DNA from: an uncultured Elusimicrobiales bacterium | GTDB taxonomy: Bacteria; Elusimicrobiota; Elusimicrobia; Elusimicrobiales; Elusimicrobiaceae | DNA: 64,000 nucleotides | Direction: 5' to 3' | NCBI GenBank assembly: GCA_944327085.1 | Contig: CALVGG010000004.1 | Span: 1-64,000 of the forward strand | Part shown: positions 1 through 7,862 of the stretch, piece by piece | How the letters are laid out: every line of letters begins with the position of its first letter | How positions within the stretch are numbered: position 1 is the stretch's first letter | The notes under the pieces: generated by a model | What the model was told of the DNA's origin: nothing | The model's database searches: none | Seen by the model: only the letters and a program-made list of their open reading frames with translations | Made by a program: the position numbers and the translations under genes

Positions 1-75
1 AGTCCCGTTCGACTTGCATGTGTTATGCACGATGCCAGCGTTAACTCTGAGCCAGGATCAAACTCTCCATTAGAA
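1..75 (-). rRNA. rrs: 16S ribosomal RNA, 5' end only (partial)
   Basis: Read on the minus strand, positions 70 down to 1 begin with the universal 16S start (GAGTTTGATCCTGGCTCAG) and continue with the ACATGCAAGTCGAACG stretch that precedes variable region V1. The gene runs out of the window at position 1, so only about 75 nt are present. The mature 5' end is placed at about 75 by comparison with other 16S genes and is approximate. Too little is present for a phylogenetic placement. Confidence 0.97.
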
Positions 76-81
76 TTTATA

Positions 82-109
82 ATCTTTAAACCGCAAGCGG
101 TTCAAAGAT
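82..109 (-). other. Hairpin just upstream of the 16S 5' end
   Basis: Positions 82-93 and 98-109 pair (11 of 12 positions) around a 4-nt loop. Placed a few bases before the mature 16S 5' end in the leader transcript, it may be part of a processing or antitermination structure. There is no T-tract, so it is not a terminator. Confidence 0.5.
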
Positions 110-359
110 CGTAAATCGCTAACATCGAGCTGTTGACATTTGACTCTCTACTTTGAATTAACTTGGTGTCATATATATAGCTATATGACTTAGCTTTAAT
201 GAGCTTTTGAACTGTTAAACACGAAGTGTTTTTCCATTTCAAATCGCCCATTCGCACATTGCTGTCAAATTTTCAGAGAACGAAACTTCCTCGTTGCTCT
301 CTTTTTCAAGAGGCAAAGGAAAGTTTTTCACTTCTTTACGCTGTCAAAGCTGTAAAGAT

Positions 360-389
360 ATTATAACAAAATCTTTTTTATTTTGTCAA
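360..389 (-). promoter_or_regulatory. rRNA promoter P1, full sigma70 consensus
   Basis: TTGACA (384-389), an 18-nt spacer and TATAAT (360-365) on the minus strand, with an A-rich tract upstream of the -35. It is the consensus promoter closest to 16S, giving a leader of roughly 280 nt. Start near 353 is inferred. Confidence 0.8.
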
Positions 390-540
390 GCCTTTTTTAA
401 AGCTTTACTTTCCAACTGCTCGGCTTGTCAAAATCTTTACTACTCTTTTATTAAAGCATATTTTTTGCGTTTGTCAAGCACTTTTTTATTTTTTATTTTT
501 AAAGGTTGACTTTCGCTTTATGCTTCTTACTGCATTTACT

Positions 541-569
541 ATTAAAGCAAATTTATTTTTGTTTGTCAA
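541..569 (-). promoter_or_regulatory. rRNA promoter P2 candidate
   Basis: TTGACA (564-569), 17-nt spacer and TTTAAT (541-546) on the minus strand, with an AAAAAAG tract upstream. Second-best member of the array. Confidence 0.65.
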
Positions 570-1104
570 GTCTTTTTTAAAACTTCTTGGAATATTCAAG
601 AAATTCGCGGCCGCTGTGGACCAAAGGGGTAAAGACTTAACTGTACAGCTATTTGTTTTTGCTTGCTCCGCAAAACTAACTTGTCCGGCTCGGCTCAGTC
701 CGTCTTCAGCCTTTTCTCTATATAAGGTGACGTTTCGCTGCCTGAAAGTTTTCTGTTTGCTTATGGGACTTACAAAAACCAGAAGTTTTGTTAAATAAAT
801 ATTTAAAAGATCAATTACGACTACAAGATATAGTCTAGCAAAAAAAGACAGAAATGTCAAGCCCCTTTTTCTATTTTTTCAAAAATGATTTTGAAAAGGG
901 GTCCTTGAGCTTCTGTGGAAACAAGCCTTTTTGTTTCCTTATATATCTAGTGTATATAATTTGCAAATATTTGTCAAGCGGGATTTTCCCGACGAGAAAA
1001 TTTTGAACTTATCATTCCTTTGCAATTTTGCTCACACCATTTAATGAGGCAAAACCTGTTTGCCTTACAGGTTTTATTATACACTTTTTGCCTTGCCCGC
1101 GCAA

Positions 1105-1133
1105 CAAAAAAGAGGCCCTGCATATACAGAGCC
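1105..1133 (-). terminator. Intrinsic terminator (second, minus strand)
   Basis: On the minus strand 1133-1127 pairs with 1120-1114 (7 bp including one G-U) and is followed by a T-rich run at 1111-1105. It lies about 65 nt beyond the terminator at 1199-1229 and may back it up, shielding the rRNA promoters from read-through. Confidence 0.45.
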
Positions 1134-1191
1134 CCTTTTGTACCCGTTTTTATTTTTACACGCGTTTAACAACGCAAGTAAAACAACCCCC

Positions 1192-1340
1192 ATATAAAAA
1201 CCCCGCAACTTTTATTTAGCTGCGGGGTTCAAACAAAATATAAAAAGTACTTAACTAACGCCCGCAAACATACGCTTTCCATTCATTATTATGGAAAGGG
1301 AAATGTTTATTAGAATTGGCGTTAGAAATATATCTCATAT
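1192..1340 (-). ncRNA. Candidate small RNA between rRNA operon and isoprenoid synthase
   Basis: This about 149-nt minus-strand unit has a near-consensus promoter at one end and a strong intrinsic terminator at the other, with no open reading frame of note. Its body folds as a rod: 1318-1325 with 1255-1262 (8 bp), 1303-1308 with 1266-1271 (6 bp) and an apical hairpin 1273-1280/1289-1296 (8 bp, CTTTCCAT/ATGGAAAG). I cannot assign it to a known RNA family: it lacks the SRP GGAA-loop core and tmRNA or RNase P signatures. Start and end are inferred. Confidence 0.5.
1199..1229 (-). terminator. Intrinsic terminator of the candidate small RNA
   Basis: Perfect 9-bp stem (1199-1207 with 1221-1229), 13-nt loop, followed on the minus strand by TTTTTATATG. 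No minus-strand protein gene lies upstream, which is why a small RNA is proposed. Confidence 0.75.
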
Positions 1341-1346
1341 ATATAA

Positions 1347-1375
1347 GTTATATGTTTTTAAAAAACCGATGTCAA
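1347..1375 (-). promoter_or_regulatory. Minus-strand promoter of the candidate small RNA
   Basis: TTGACA (1370-1375), 17-nt spacer, TATAAC (1347-1352) on the minus strand; transcription start expected near 1340. It diverges from the coding sequence starting at 1404. Confidence 0.65.
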
Positions 1376-1403
1376 TTTTTTAAAATTTGCTATCCTTATA
1401 TAT

Positions 1404-2441
1404 ATGAACCAAGCCACCCGAACGCTTTTAAAACATACTTCGCGCAGTTTATATTTAAGCGCGCGGATTTTGCCCCGTACCATACAAGATGCGTTTGGAA
1501 TTGCCTACTTGCTGTGCCGCTATGCGGACAGTATTGCCGACACCCCGCTCCTGCCGCCGGGCCGGCGCTTATATTGGATTAGCAAATATCCCCAAATGAT
1601 TGCTTCCCCCCAACCGCAAGAGCAACAACTTTTAGTGCAAGAGATTTGCGGCGCGTCGGACAATCCGTATGAAAAAGAATTGTTAAAAAACTTGCCTTTG
1701 TGTTTGGAAGGCTTTCAGCGCTTGCCGGCTGACCAGAAACAAGCTGTTTTAACGGTGGCCCGCCATGTATGTGAAGGAATGGAAATGGACTTAAAAACCT
1801 TCCCGGCAGAAGATTGCGGCGAGCTGAGCGCCCTGCATACAGATAAAGATTTGCAGCATTATTGCCATTTAATGGGAGGGGCGCCCGGCGTATTTTGGAG
1901 CACGCTGATTGCGCAAACCGTTTCTTTGCCTATTCCGCCCGAACGGCTGCTGCAGCTGGGCAAAGACATTGGAGATGCTTTGCAAATTGTAAACATTTTG
2001 CGGGATTTACCCAAAGATTTGCGCATCGGGCGCTGTTATTTTCCGCTGGAGGAGCTTTCTGCCCACGACCTCACCCCGCAAGACTTGCTAAATCCGGAAA
2101 ATTCCCCCCGATTTGAACCCGTTAAACAAAAGTGGATTACCTGGGGGCTTAATAAATTGCGAGCCGCTTTTGACTATATGCAAGCCCTGCCCCGTACCCA
2201 GCTGCGGCACCGGGCGGCGGTGGCCTGGCCGGTACTTTGGACGGCTGACACCTTATATAAGGTATATCGGGAAAAAGATTTGCTCAACCCGGCCCGCCGG
2301 GTAAAAATACCGCGCAAGGTTATTTATAGAACCATGTTTTTATCCCTCTTTCTATTACCCAGCAACCGCTTGTTTTCCCGCTGGCTGCAACGCAAAATGG
2401 ATTTATTCCCTGACGGGCTCTCCCCCCGCCGCAGGGCCTAA
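1404..2441 (+). CDS. Squalene/phytoene synthase family protein
   Basis: A 345-residue trans-isoprenyl diphosphate synthase of the SQS/PSY family, which condenses two prenyl diphosphates head to head. Both Asp-rich substrate-Mg sites are visible: YADSIADT (about residues 40-47) and DALQIVNILRD..KD (about residues 192-207), the latter the classical QxxNIxRDxxxD pattern. Length fits the family. No other carotenoid or hopanoid gene lies nearby, so squalene, presqualene or phytoene as product cannot be decided. ATG 1404 has no Shine-Dalgarno; a TATCCT hexamer ends 7 nt before it, so the mRNA may be leaderless. Stand-alone gene, divergent from the small RNA unit. Confidence 0.88.
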   Translation: MNQATRTLLKHTSRSLYLSARILPRTIQDAFGIAYLLCRYADSIADTPLLPPGRRLYWISKYPQMIASPQPQEQQLLVQEICGASDNPYEKELLKNLPLCLEGFQRLPADQKQAVLTVARHVCEGMEMDLKTFPAEDCGELSALHTDKDLQHYCHLMGGAPGVFWSTLIAQTVSLPIPPERLLQLGKDIGDALQIVNILRDLPKDLRIGRCYFPLEELSAHDLTPQDLLNPENSPRFEPVKQKWITWGLNKLRAAFDYMQALPRTQLRHRAAVAWPVLWTADTLYKVYREKDLLNPARRVKIPRKVIYRTMFLSLFLLPSNRLFSRWLQRKMDLFPDGLSPRRRA

Positions 2442-2499
2442 ATTTTATAGGTCCTTTTTGGCACTTGAATTTTACCGTATCTGCATTACAGTATAAGTA

Positions 2500-2676
2500 C
2501 AAAGTATTTCGGGAAAGCCCGACATCTTTGGTTGCAGTTGCTGGATGCACTGCGTGTATCCCGATTGCGTGAAGACCCAGATGCGTTGCCCCCGAAAGAA
2601 AGAGGAACATAGAGTCATGATAATGACAAGAATGAGCTAAACCCCCGACTGATGATACGCGGGGGTTTATTTTTTG
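2500..2676 (+). ncRNA. Candidate structured RNA or structured 3' UTR
   Basis: Downstream of the isoprenoid synthase, this non-coding stretch contains a nested fold: 2508-2514 with 2591-2597 (TTTCGGG/CCCGAAA), 2523-2527 with 2579-2583, and an apical hairpin 2543-2550/2554-2561. It ends in an intrinsic terminator. A TATAAG hexamer at 2492-2497 could be the -10 of its own promoter, but I see no clear -35. It is either an independent RNA of about 175 nt or the structured 3' UTR of the gene before it. I could not match it to 6S, SRP, tmRNA or RNase P RNA. Confidence 0.4.
2639..2676 (+). terminator. Intrinsic terminator
   Basis: Stem 2639-2647/2660-2668 (9 bp, AAACCCCCG), 12-nt loop and a T-rich tail. 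Ends transcription from the isoprenoid synthase or the structured RNA, facing the convergent mazG. Confidence 0.8.
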
Positions 2677-2717
2677 TGTAAAACAGCAAGCGGCCTGCTA
2701 TATATAAAGGAGAAGAT

Positions 2718-3101
2718 TTATTTTTGCTGCCGTTCCTTTTTCTTCATTTCGCGCCACACGGCAAGGGCTTCTTCGGCCGTGGCGGCTTTAGCGTGATCCC
2801 CAAACACATGCGGGTGGCGGCGGTGCAGTTTATCATACAGGCCGTCCATTACGTCTTGAATGGTAAATTTGCCTTCTTCGGCCGCCAGCTGGCTGTGCAT
2901 GAGCACCTGCAAAAGCACGTCTCCCAGTTCTTCTTTCATATTCTCGTCATCTTTCTTTTCAATGGCGTCTATCAGTTCCTGGGATTCGTCTTTCAGGCAT
3001 TTAATTAAACTTTCGTGCGTTTGTTTTTTATCCCACGGGCAGCCATTGGGCCCGCGCAAAATGGCAAAGGTTTCCACCAATTCATCAAAAGTGTGTTTCA
3101 T
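2718..3101 (-). CDS. mazG: MazG-family nucleotide pyrophosphohydrolase
   Basis: A 127-residue all-helical NTP pyrophosphohydrolase that hydrolyses (d)NTPs to monophosphates and PPi, usually to clear aberrant nucleotides. The N-terminal GPNGCPWDKKQTH and ESQELIDAI..KEELGDVLLQ segments carry the Mg-binding acidic residues (ExxE...EELGD). At 127 residues it is a single MazG domain; E. coli MazG is a two-domain protein about twice as long. ATG 3101 is preceded by a clear AGGAG Shine-Dalgarno. The gene is divergent from the next coding sequence. Confidence 0.93.
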   Translation of the reverse strand: MKHTFDELVETFAILRGPNGCPWDKKQTHESLIKCLKDESQELIDAIEKKDDENMKEELGDVLLQVLMHSQLAAEEGKFTIQDVMDGLYDKLHRRHPHVFGDHAKAATAEEALAVWREMKKKERQQK

Positions 3102-3117
3102 ATTATGCTCCTGTCGG

Positions 3118-3146
3118 TTGTTCGCCCTTCTAAAAAATGCTATACA
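3118..3146 (+). promoter_or_regulatory. Promoter of the secreted protein at 3155
   Basis: TTGTTC (3118-3123), 17-nt spacer, TATACA (3141-3146). The -10 ends 8 nt before ATG 3155, so the predicted start site coincides with the start codon (leaderless mRNA). Confidence 0.6.
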
Positions 3147-3154
3147 GTTATTAT

Positions 3155-4462
3155 ATGAAAATAAACATAATTACAGCTTTTTTGCTTGTGGCGGTTGCTT
3201 TGCTGCCCGCCAAGGCGCAGGACGGCCGGGCCGTTGTGGTTAAACAAGACGGGGATAAGATTTATTTGGATATTTCCTCCCTCACTACCAAAGTAAATAA
3301 AGGGGACTCTTTTAAAATCATTACCGATACCGAACAACTCATCAACCCCGCTACGGGCAAAGACCTTGGAAACATTTATAAATATTCCCCATTGGGCGTC
3401 ATTACGGAAGTGCAGCCCTTATATGCCGTGGGCGAAATCAAACAGTCCGCCCCATATGATATAGGCGCGCAAGCCGTGTTTGAAAAGCCCTCACAGCCCG
3501 CGCCCAAAACAAACGCGGCTATTTCCCGCAAGGGGAAATCCACCCGCGGCATTATTACTTATCAGCCAGTGGAACAAACCATCATCGGCTTAACCGAAGG
3601 AATGCTCACCGCACCCAACCAAATTATTACTTTAAACGATAAAGGGCAAATTACGGTTTACACCCCGCAGGAAGAGGCCTTAATTCCGGTTTTAACCGCT
3701 TCCCTGCCTGCCGGAACGGAACCGATAGCTATTTCCGCCGTAGACGTAAAACAAACCAGCCGCAGCCAAATATTTGCCACTTTTTACAATCCTTCCCGCA
3801 AAAGTATATTCACGGCCGTATTGGAAGACGAAAACGGAAAATTAGAAACGACCGACACTTTAAACTTTTTTGCCAAAGAGCTGGGCTGCACGCCGGACAA
3901 AACCCTTTGGGGCCAAATCCCCTTTGTATTGGGGGACCGGCCCGGCAACGCCCGCAAAGTATTGTTTAGCGAGGGCAAATTTTCCCTGGATAAGCAAGAC
4001 CAAAACACCCGCCGCCAATGGTTAACCGGGCTGAACTTTTACCCGTATGCTGAAGGGCAAACAGGCCTGATATACACCACCACCAGCGGCACCTTAAAAG
4101 CGCAAACAGACAAAGAACACTGGGCAAAAAGCAAAAGTCTTTTCGCATCAACCCCAAATCGTGTAAAATATAAACAAGATGTGGTAAAATTTTATCCGTC
4201 GCTGCAAGTATATCAAACCAATCATACGCCTGTAATTGTTGCCGCAGAAAATACAGCCTCCATAGGCTTACTGGCGGATTTGTTTGGCCAATATAAAGAC
4301 GGAAAAATTCATTTTTTAAATATAGAAAAAGGACGTTTGGTAAGCGCAGACACCGTGGAGTTGGACGGTTATGTCTATGATACGGCCTGCACCGCTAACG
4401 CTATTTTGACGGCCGAAGTGCTTGAAGACGGCTACAGCGCCGTAAAAGCCATCGCCAAATAA
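3155..4462 (+). CDS. Exported protein of unknown function, FlgT-C-like N-terminal domain
   Basis: About 435 residues from ATG 3155. A standard signal peptide (MKINIITAFLLVAVALLPAKAQ) predicts export. Residues about 25-100 (GDKIYLDISSL..KVNKGDSFKII..GVITEV) resemble the beta-rich nucleus of FlgT C-terminal-like domains, which read 'VDGDKVYLDLG..VKVGD'. The rest has repeated beta-strand patterns resembling propeller-like proteins, but I recognise no family. The in-frame ATG at 3137 lies inside the promoter and would spoil the signal peptide, so 3155 is chosen. It is followed 14 nt later by thyX, possibly cotranscribed. Function unknown. Confidence 0.75.
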   Translation: MKINIITAFLLVAVALLPAKAQDGRAVVVKQDGDKIYLDISSLTTKVNKGDSFKIITDTEQLINPATGKDLGNIYKYSPLGVITEVQPLYAVGEIKQSAPYDIGAQAVFEKPSQPAPKTNAAISRKGKSTRGIITYQPVEQTIIGLTEGMLTAPNQIITLNDKGQITVYTPQEEALIPVLTASLPAGTEPIAISAVDVKQTSRSQIFATFYNPSRKSIFTAVLEDENGKLETTDTLNFFAKELGCTPDKTLWGQIPFVLGDRPGNARKVLFSEGKFSLDKQDQNTRRQWLTGLNFYPYAEGQTGLIYTTTSGTLKAQTDKEHWAKSKSLFASTPNRVKYKQDVVKFYPSLQVYQTNHTPVIVAAENTASIGLLADLFGQYKDGKIHFLNIEKGRLVSADTVELDGYVYDTACTANAILTAEVLEDGYSAVKAIAK

Positions 4463-4476
4463 CCCGGGAGATTACT

Positions 4477-5169
4477 GTGACTGATTCCAATGAAAAAATT
4501 GACGTGTTAGACAAAGGCTTCATCCGCCTGGTAGATTTTATGGGAGGGGACAACCGCGTAGTCAGCTCCGCCCGCGTATCTTTTGGTGCGGTTTCCAAAG
4601 GGGAAGAACAAGACAAACGTTTAATTAAATATTTGTTGGAACATGCCCACCACACCCCTTTTGAACATTGCTATTTTCAATTTCATATTTGCTGCCCTAT
4701 TTTTGTGGCGCGCCAGTGGATGCGCCACCGCTGGGGTTCCTATAACGAAGTAAGCGCCCGCTATACCCAGGTGAAGGACGAATTTTACATTCCTTCCCAA
4801 TTCCGCGGGCAGGACACCAAAAACAAACAAGGCTCCGTGCCCACTTCTTCGCTGGACCAAAAAGCGCTGATTAAATTGTACGAAGACAGCGTGGAAGCCT
4901 CTTACGCCGCGTATAAAAAACTGATAGACGCCGGCGTAGCCCGCGAAATGGCCCGCGGCGTATTGCCCGTGTGCCAATATACCCAATTTTACTGGAGCGT
5001 TAACGCCCGCAGTTTGCTGAACTTCTTATCCTTACGTACCGATAAACACGCACAATGGGAAATACGCGTGTATGCAGATGCCATTGCAAAAATTTTCCAG
5101 GAAAAGATGCCGTGGTCTTGGGAAGCGTTTGAAGAAATTAACCGCAAACTGCCGTTAGGCTCTGAATAA
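4477..5169 (+). CDS. thyX: Flavin-dependent thymidylate synthase ThyX
   Basis: Makes dTMP from dUMP using FAD, NADPH and methylene-tetrahydrofolate. The diagnostic ThyX motif RHRxxSxNExSxR is present as MRHRWGSYNEVSARY (about residues 87-101), and HHTPFEHCYFQF precedes it as usual. Length 230 residues is typical. The start is GTG 4477, supported by GGGAG at 4466-4470 with 6-nt spacing. Presence of ThyX suggests reliance on this enzyme rather than ThyA, though thyA could lie outside the window. Confidence 0.97.
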   Translation: MTDSNEKIDVLDKGFIRLVDFMGGDNRVVSSARVSFGAVSKGEEQDKRLIKYLLEHAHHTPFEHCYFQFHICCPIFVARQWMRHRWGSYNEVSARYTQVKDEFYIPSQFRGQDTKNKQGSVPTSSLDQKALIKLYEDSVEASYAAYKKLIDAGVAREMARGVLPVCQYTQFYWSVNARSLLNFLSLRTDKHAQWEIRVYADAIAKIFQEKMPWSWEAFEEINRKLPLGSE

Positions 5170-5192
5170 AATAAACTTATTTAGGGGGCTGT

Positions 5193-6401
5193 ATGAGAAT
5201 ACTGGGCATGATTATGGCCGGCGGGAAAGGAGAGCGCCTTTATCCGTTAACGAAAGACCGCTCCAAGCCTTCCGTGCCTTTTGGCGGCAATTACAGAATT
5301 GTGGACTTTGTACTTTCCAATTTTGTTAATTCCGGCATATTTTCGTCTTATGTATTGGTGCAGTATCTGTCGCAAAGTTTAATTGAATACCTGCGCACCA
5401 CCTGGCGCCACGAAGGGATTATACCCGATCATTTCCTTACCTGCGTGCCGCCGCAAATGCGCCTGGGTGAAATTTGGTACCGCGGCACGGCCGATTCCGT
5501 GCGCCAAAACATCAACCTGGTTAAAGATTTTAACCCGGATTTGGTGGCCATTTTCGGCGCGGACCACATTTACCGCATGGACGTACGGCAAATGGTGGAC
5601 TTCCACCTGAAAAACAAGGCCGACGTTACCGTGGCGGCCAATTCCGTATCCATTAAAGACGCGTCTTCCTTTGGCATATTGGGGGTGGACGAGTCCGACC
5701 GGATCATCCAATTTGAAGAAAAACCCGCCAAACCCCAGCATATACCCGGCAACCCCAAAATGGCGTATGCCTCTATGGGTAACTACATCTTTAATACAGA
5801 TGTACTGCTGCAAGTATTGCAAAAACGCTTTTGCGATGTGCCCGCGCTGGATTTTGGCAAACACATTTTGCCCAAAATTTTAACGGATCACCGCACTTTT
5901 GCCTACAATTTCCAAAGCCAAACCCTTCCCGGCGCAAAGCCCTATGAAGAACAAGGCTACTGGCGCGATGTAGGCACCATAGAATCTTTCTGGCAAACCA
6001 ATATGGACCTGCTTGGCCCCAAACCCAAGCTGGATTTAAACAACCCCCAATGGCCCATTAATACCACGGCGTCCCGTTTGCCTCCGTCGAAAAATTTAGG
6101 AGGCACCGTATTAGATTCTATGGTGGGCAGCGGGTGTTTAATTTACCCCAAAGCCAAAATTAAACACAGCGTGCTCAGCTCCGGCGTGATTGTACACGAA
6201 GGGGCCGAAATTGAAGACTGCGTGATTATGGACTCGTGCGAAATTAAAGCCGGGGCCAAATTAAAAAAAGTGATTATGGACCGCTTCAACACGGTTTCCC
6301 CCAAGCAAACCATCGGGCATAACCCGGAAGAAGACGCCCAGAAATACTATATTGACCCCTCCGGCATTGTAGTCATACCGCGCGGAAAAAATAAGTTTTA
6401 A
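5193..6401 (+). CDS. glgC: Glucose-1-phosphate adenylyltransferase
   Basis: ADP-glucose pyrophosphorylase, the committed step of glycogen synthesis (glucose-1-P + ATP to ADP-glucose + PPi). The N-terminal nucleotidyltransferase signature is clear (MIMAGGKGERLYPLTKDRSKPSVPFGG split over residues 6-32), followed by the IYRMD and PYWRDVGTI substrate-site motifs and a left-handed beta-helix C-terminal domain. The 402 residues fit the family. AGGGGG precedes ATG 5193 at good spacing. No other glycogen gene is adjacent. An intrinsic terminator follows directly. Confidence 0.96.
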   Translation: MRILGMIMAGGKGERLYPLTKDRSKPSVPFGGNYRIVDFVLSNFVNSGIFSSYVLVQYLSQSLIEYLRTTWRHEGIIPDHFLTCVPPQMRLGEIWYRGTADSVRQNINLVKDFNPDLVAIFGADHIYRMDVRQMVDFHLKNKADVTVAANSVSIKDASSFGILGVDESDRIIQFEEKPAKPQHIPGNPKMAYASMGNYIFNTDVLLQVLQKRFCDVPALDFGKHILPKILTDHRTFAYNFQSQTLPGAKPYEEQGYWRDVGTIESFWQTNMDLLGPKPKLDLNNPQWPINTTASRLPPSKNLGGTVLDSMVGSGCLIYPKAKIKHSVLSSGVIVHEGAEIEDCVIMDSCEIKAGAKLKKVIMDRFNTVSPKQTIGHNPEEDAQKYYIDPSGIVVIPRGKNKF

Positions 6402-6407
6402 TACACA

Positions 6408-6441
6408 CACCGCGCGGCATACACCGCGCGGTTTTTTTATT
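6408..6441 (+). terminator. Intrinsic terminator after glgC, abutting phoH
   Basis: Perfect 8-bp GC-only stem (6410-6417 with 6424-6431), 6-nt loop and seven T residues (6432-6438). It ends 3 nt before the phoH ATG, so it may act as an attenuator for phoH rather than just ending glgC. Confidence 0.9.
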
Positions 6442-7380
6442 ATGCTTAAAACCGTAAAATTAAAAAATCAAGACGAAATCCTGCTCGTACTCGGCATACA
6501 GGACAGCAAACTGCGCGCGCTGGAAAAAGAAATGCGCGTGGAGTGTTTTATTAAATATAACCCCCAAGGGGACGGGGCCGAACTGACCGTGAAAGGCACC
6601 AATTCCCGCGTGGACAAAGCCTTGGCTAAAATTCAAAAAGAATTGGCCCTCGGCGCCCAAAAGAAACCTCTTTCTTTACTCAAAGACACAAAACCCTTTG
6701 CCGATAATATCGTCTTCCGCCCGGAACATGCCCGCCCCATAGAAGCCCGCACGGAAAACCAAAAAAAATATATAGAGGCCGTTTTTGCAAATGACCTGGT
6801 TATTTCCATCGGCCCGGCGGGCACGGGCAAAACGTTTTTGGCCTGCGCCTGCGCCTTGCGCGCGCTGGAGCTGGGCATGGTGCAGCGCATTATCGTTACA
6901 CGCCCCATTGTGGAAGCCGGCGAGAAACTGGGGTTTTTACCGGGCGACATTGAAGAAAAGGTGGACCCTTACCTCCGCCCCATTTATGACGCGTTTTACG
7001 ATATGCTGGGGGCGGAGCGCTTTCGCGCGATGAAGTACAACAATGTGTTGGAAATCGTCCCCCTGGCCTATATGCGCGGCCGCACGCTGGAAAACGCTTT
7101 TATTATTTTGGACGAAGCACAAAACACCCTGCCTGCCCAAATGAAAATGTTTCTTACCCGTATGGGGCTGCATTCCAAAATGGTGGTAAACGGGGATTTA
7201 ACCCAAATTGACTTGCCCTCCAAACAGCAAAGCGGACTTATGCAAATACAAAAAATCTTAAAAAATGTACCCGGCGCTGCCTTTGCCCCTATGGAAGCGC
7301 AAGACATTGTACGCCACCCCCTGGTGAAAGACATTTTAGCCGCTTACACCAAATGGGAAAAGAAACACCCGGAGAAATAA
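6442..7380 (+). CDS. phoH: PhoH family ATPase
   Basis: A 312-residue PhoH/YbeZ protein: N-terminal KH-like region (residues 1-70), then a P-loop ATPase with Walker A GPAGTGKT (about residues 127-134) and Walker B IILDEAQN. PhoH proteins are RNA-linked ATPases; their conserved partner YbeY follows 5 nt downstream here. The start is odd: ATG 6442 sits immediately after the T-tract of a strong terminator, with no Shine-Dalgarno. The next in-frame ATG would remove much of the KH-like region, so 6442 is kept. Confidence 0.94.
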   Translation: MLKTVKLKNQDEILLVLGIQDSKLRALEKEMRVECFIKYNPQGDGAELTVKGTNSRVDKALAKIQKELALGAQKKPLSLLKDTKPFADNIVFRPEHARPIEARTENQKKYIEAVFANDLVISIGPAGTGKTFLACACALRALELGMVQRIIVTRPIVEAGEKLGFLPGDIEEKVDPYLRPIYDAFYDMLGAERFRAMKYNNVLEIVPLAYMRGRTLENAFIILDEAQNTLPAQMKMFLTRMGLHSKMVVNGDLTQIDLPSKQQSGLMQIQKILKNVPGAAFAPMEAQDIVRHPLVKDILAAYTKWEKKHPEK

Positions 7381-7385
7381 TTTAA

Positions 7386-7835
7386 ATGAATGTAAATATT
7401 TTTTATCAAACGGACGTCCCCAAACACCTGCGCCGCACAGGATTATTTAAAACAGCCGTGTTGGAGGCCCTGGGCAAATACCGTAAAGAAAAAGCGGAAG
7501 TAAATATTATTTTTGTAGACAAAAAAGAAATCCTGCGCATTAATGAAGCGTACTTAGACCACCACTACGTAACCGATGTCATTTCTTTTAATCAACCCCG
7601 GCCGGCATTTACCGCCGGCGAGCCTTGGGCCTTTGGAGACGTGTTTGTTTGCTACCCGGTAGCCAGAGAGCAAGCCAAAAACTTTGGCCATACTTTCCTG
7701 CAGGAAATGATGATGTACGCCGTGCACGGCACGCTGCACCTAACCGGAATGGACGACCACACCCTGCCCGAACGCGCGGAAATGGACCGCCGGGCCGAAG
7801 CCATTATCCGCCGTGTATTAAATAGCAAAAAATAA
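7386..7835 (+). CDS. ybeY: Endoribonuclease YbeY (16S rRNA 3' processing)
   Basis: A single-strand-specific metallo-endoribonuclease needed for 16S maturation and ribosome quality control. The zinc motif HGTLHLTGMDDH (H-x3-H-x5-H; about residues 118-129) is intact, and the VTDVISF segment is typical. 149 residues is normal. The gene follows phoH by 5 nt, the common phoH-ybeY operon order. Confidence 0.95.
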   Translation: MNVNIFYQTDVPKHLRRTGLFKTAVLEALGKYRKEKAEVNIIFVDKKEILRINEAYLDHHYVTDVISFNQPRPAFTAGEPWAFGDVFVCYPVAREQAKNFGHTFLQEMMMYAVHGTLHLTGMDDHTLPERAEMDRRAEAIIRRVLNSKK

Positions 7836-7862
7836 ATCCCTGGTTAAATAGCGGCCGGGCCG

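Larger units (their letters stand above)
360..977 (-). promoter_or_regulatory. Tandem rRNA promoter array (repeated TTGACA)
   Basis: On the minus strand, reading towards 16S, perfect TTGACA hexamers occur at 972-977, 855-860, 564-569, 472-477, 426-431 and 384-389 (two more at 342-347 and 263-268). Several are preceded by A-rich tracts resembling UP elements. Suitable -10 hexamers at 17-18 nt exist for four: TATAAT (360-365), TTTAAT (541-546), TAGACT (832-837) and TACACT (949-954). The rest have poor -10 sequences and may be decayed copies. No convincing coding gene lies in 76-1400; the short ORFs there are AT-rich and lack homology signals. Confidence 0.65.

Noticed and set aside
360-980. Repeated TTGTCAAGC-T-rich units as a CRISPR array or repeat family
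   Set aside because: Repeat units are only about 8-15 nt, spacing is irregular and the common part is the -35 hexamer with its A/T flank; promoter array explains it better.
1192-1340. Assignment of the small RNAs (also 2500-2676 and 29950-30057) to SRP RNA, 6S RNA or tmRNA
   Set aside because: None shows the SRP domain IV core, a tmRNA tRNA-like end or a recognisable 6S pattern by eye, so no family name is given.
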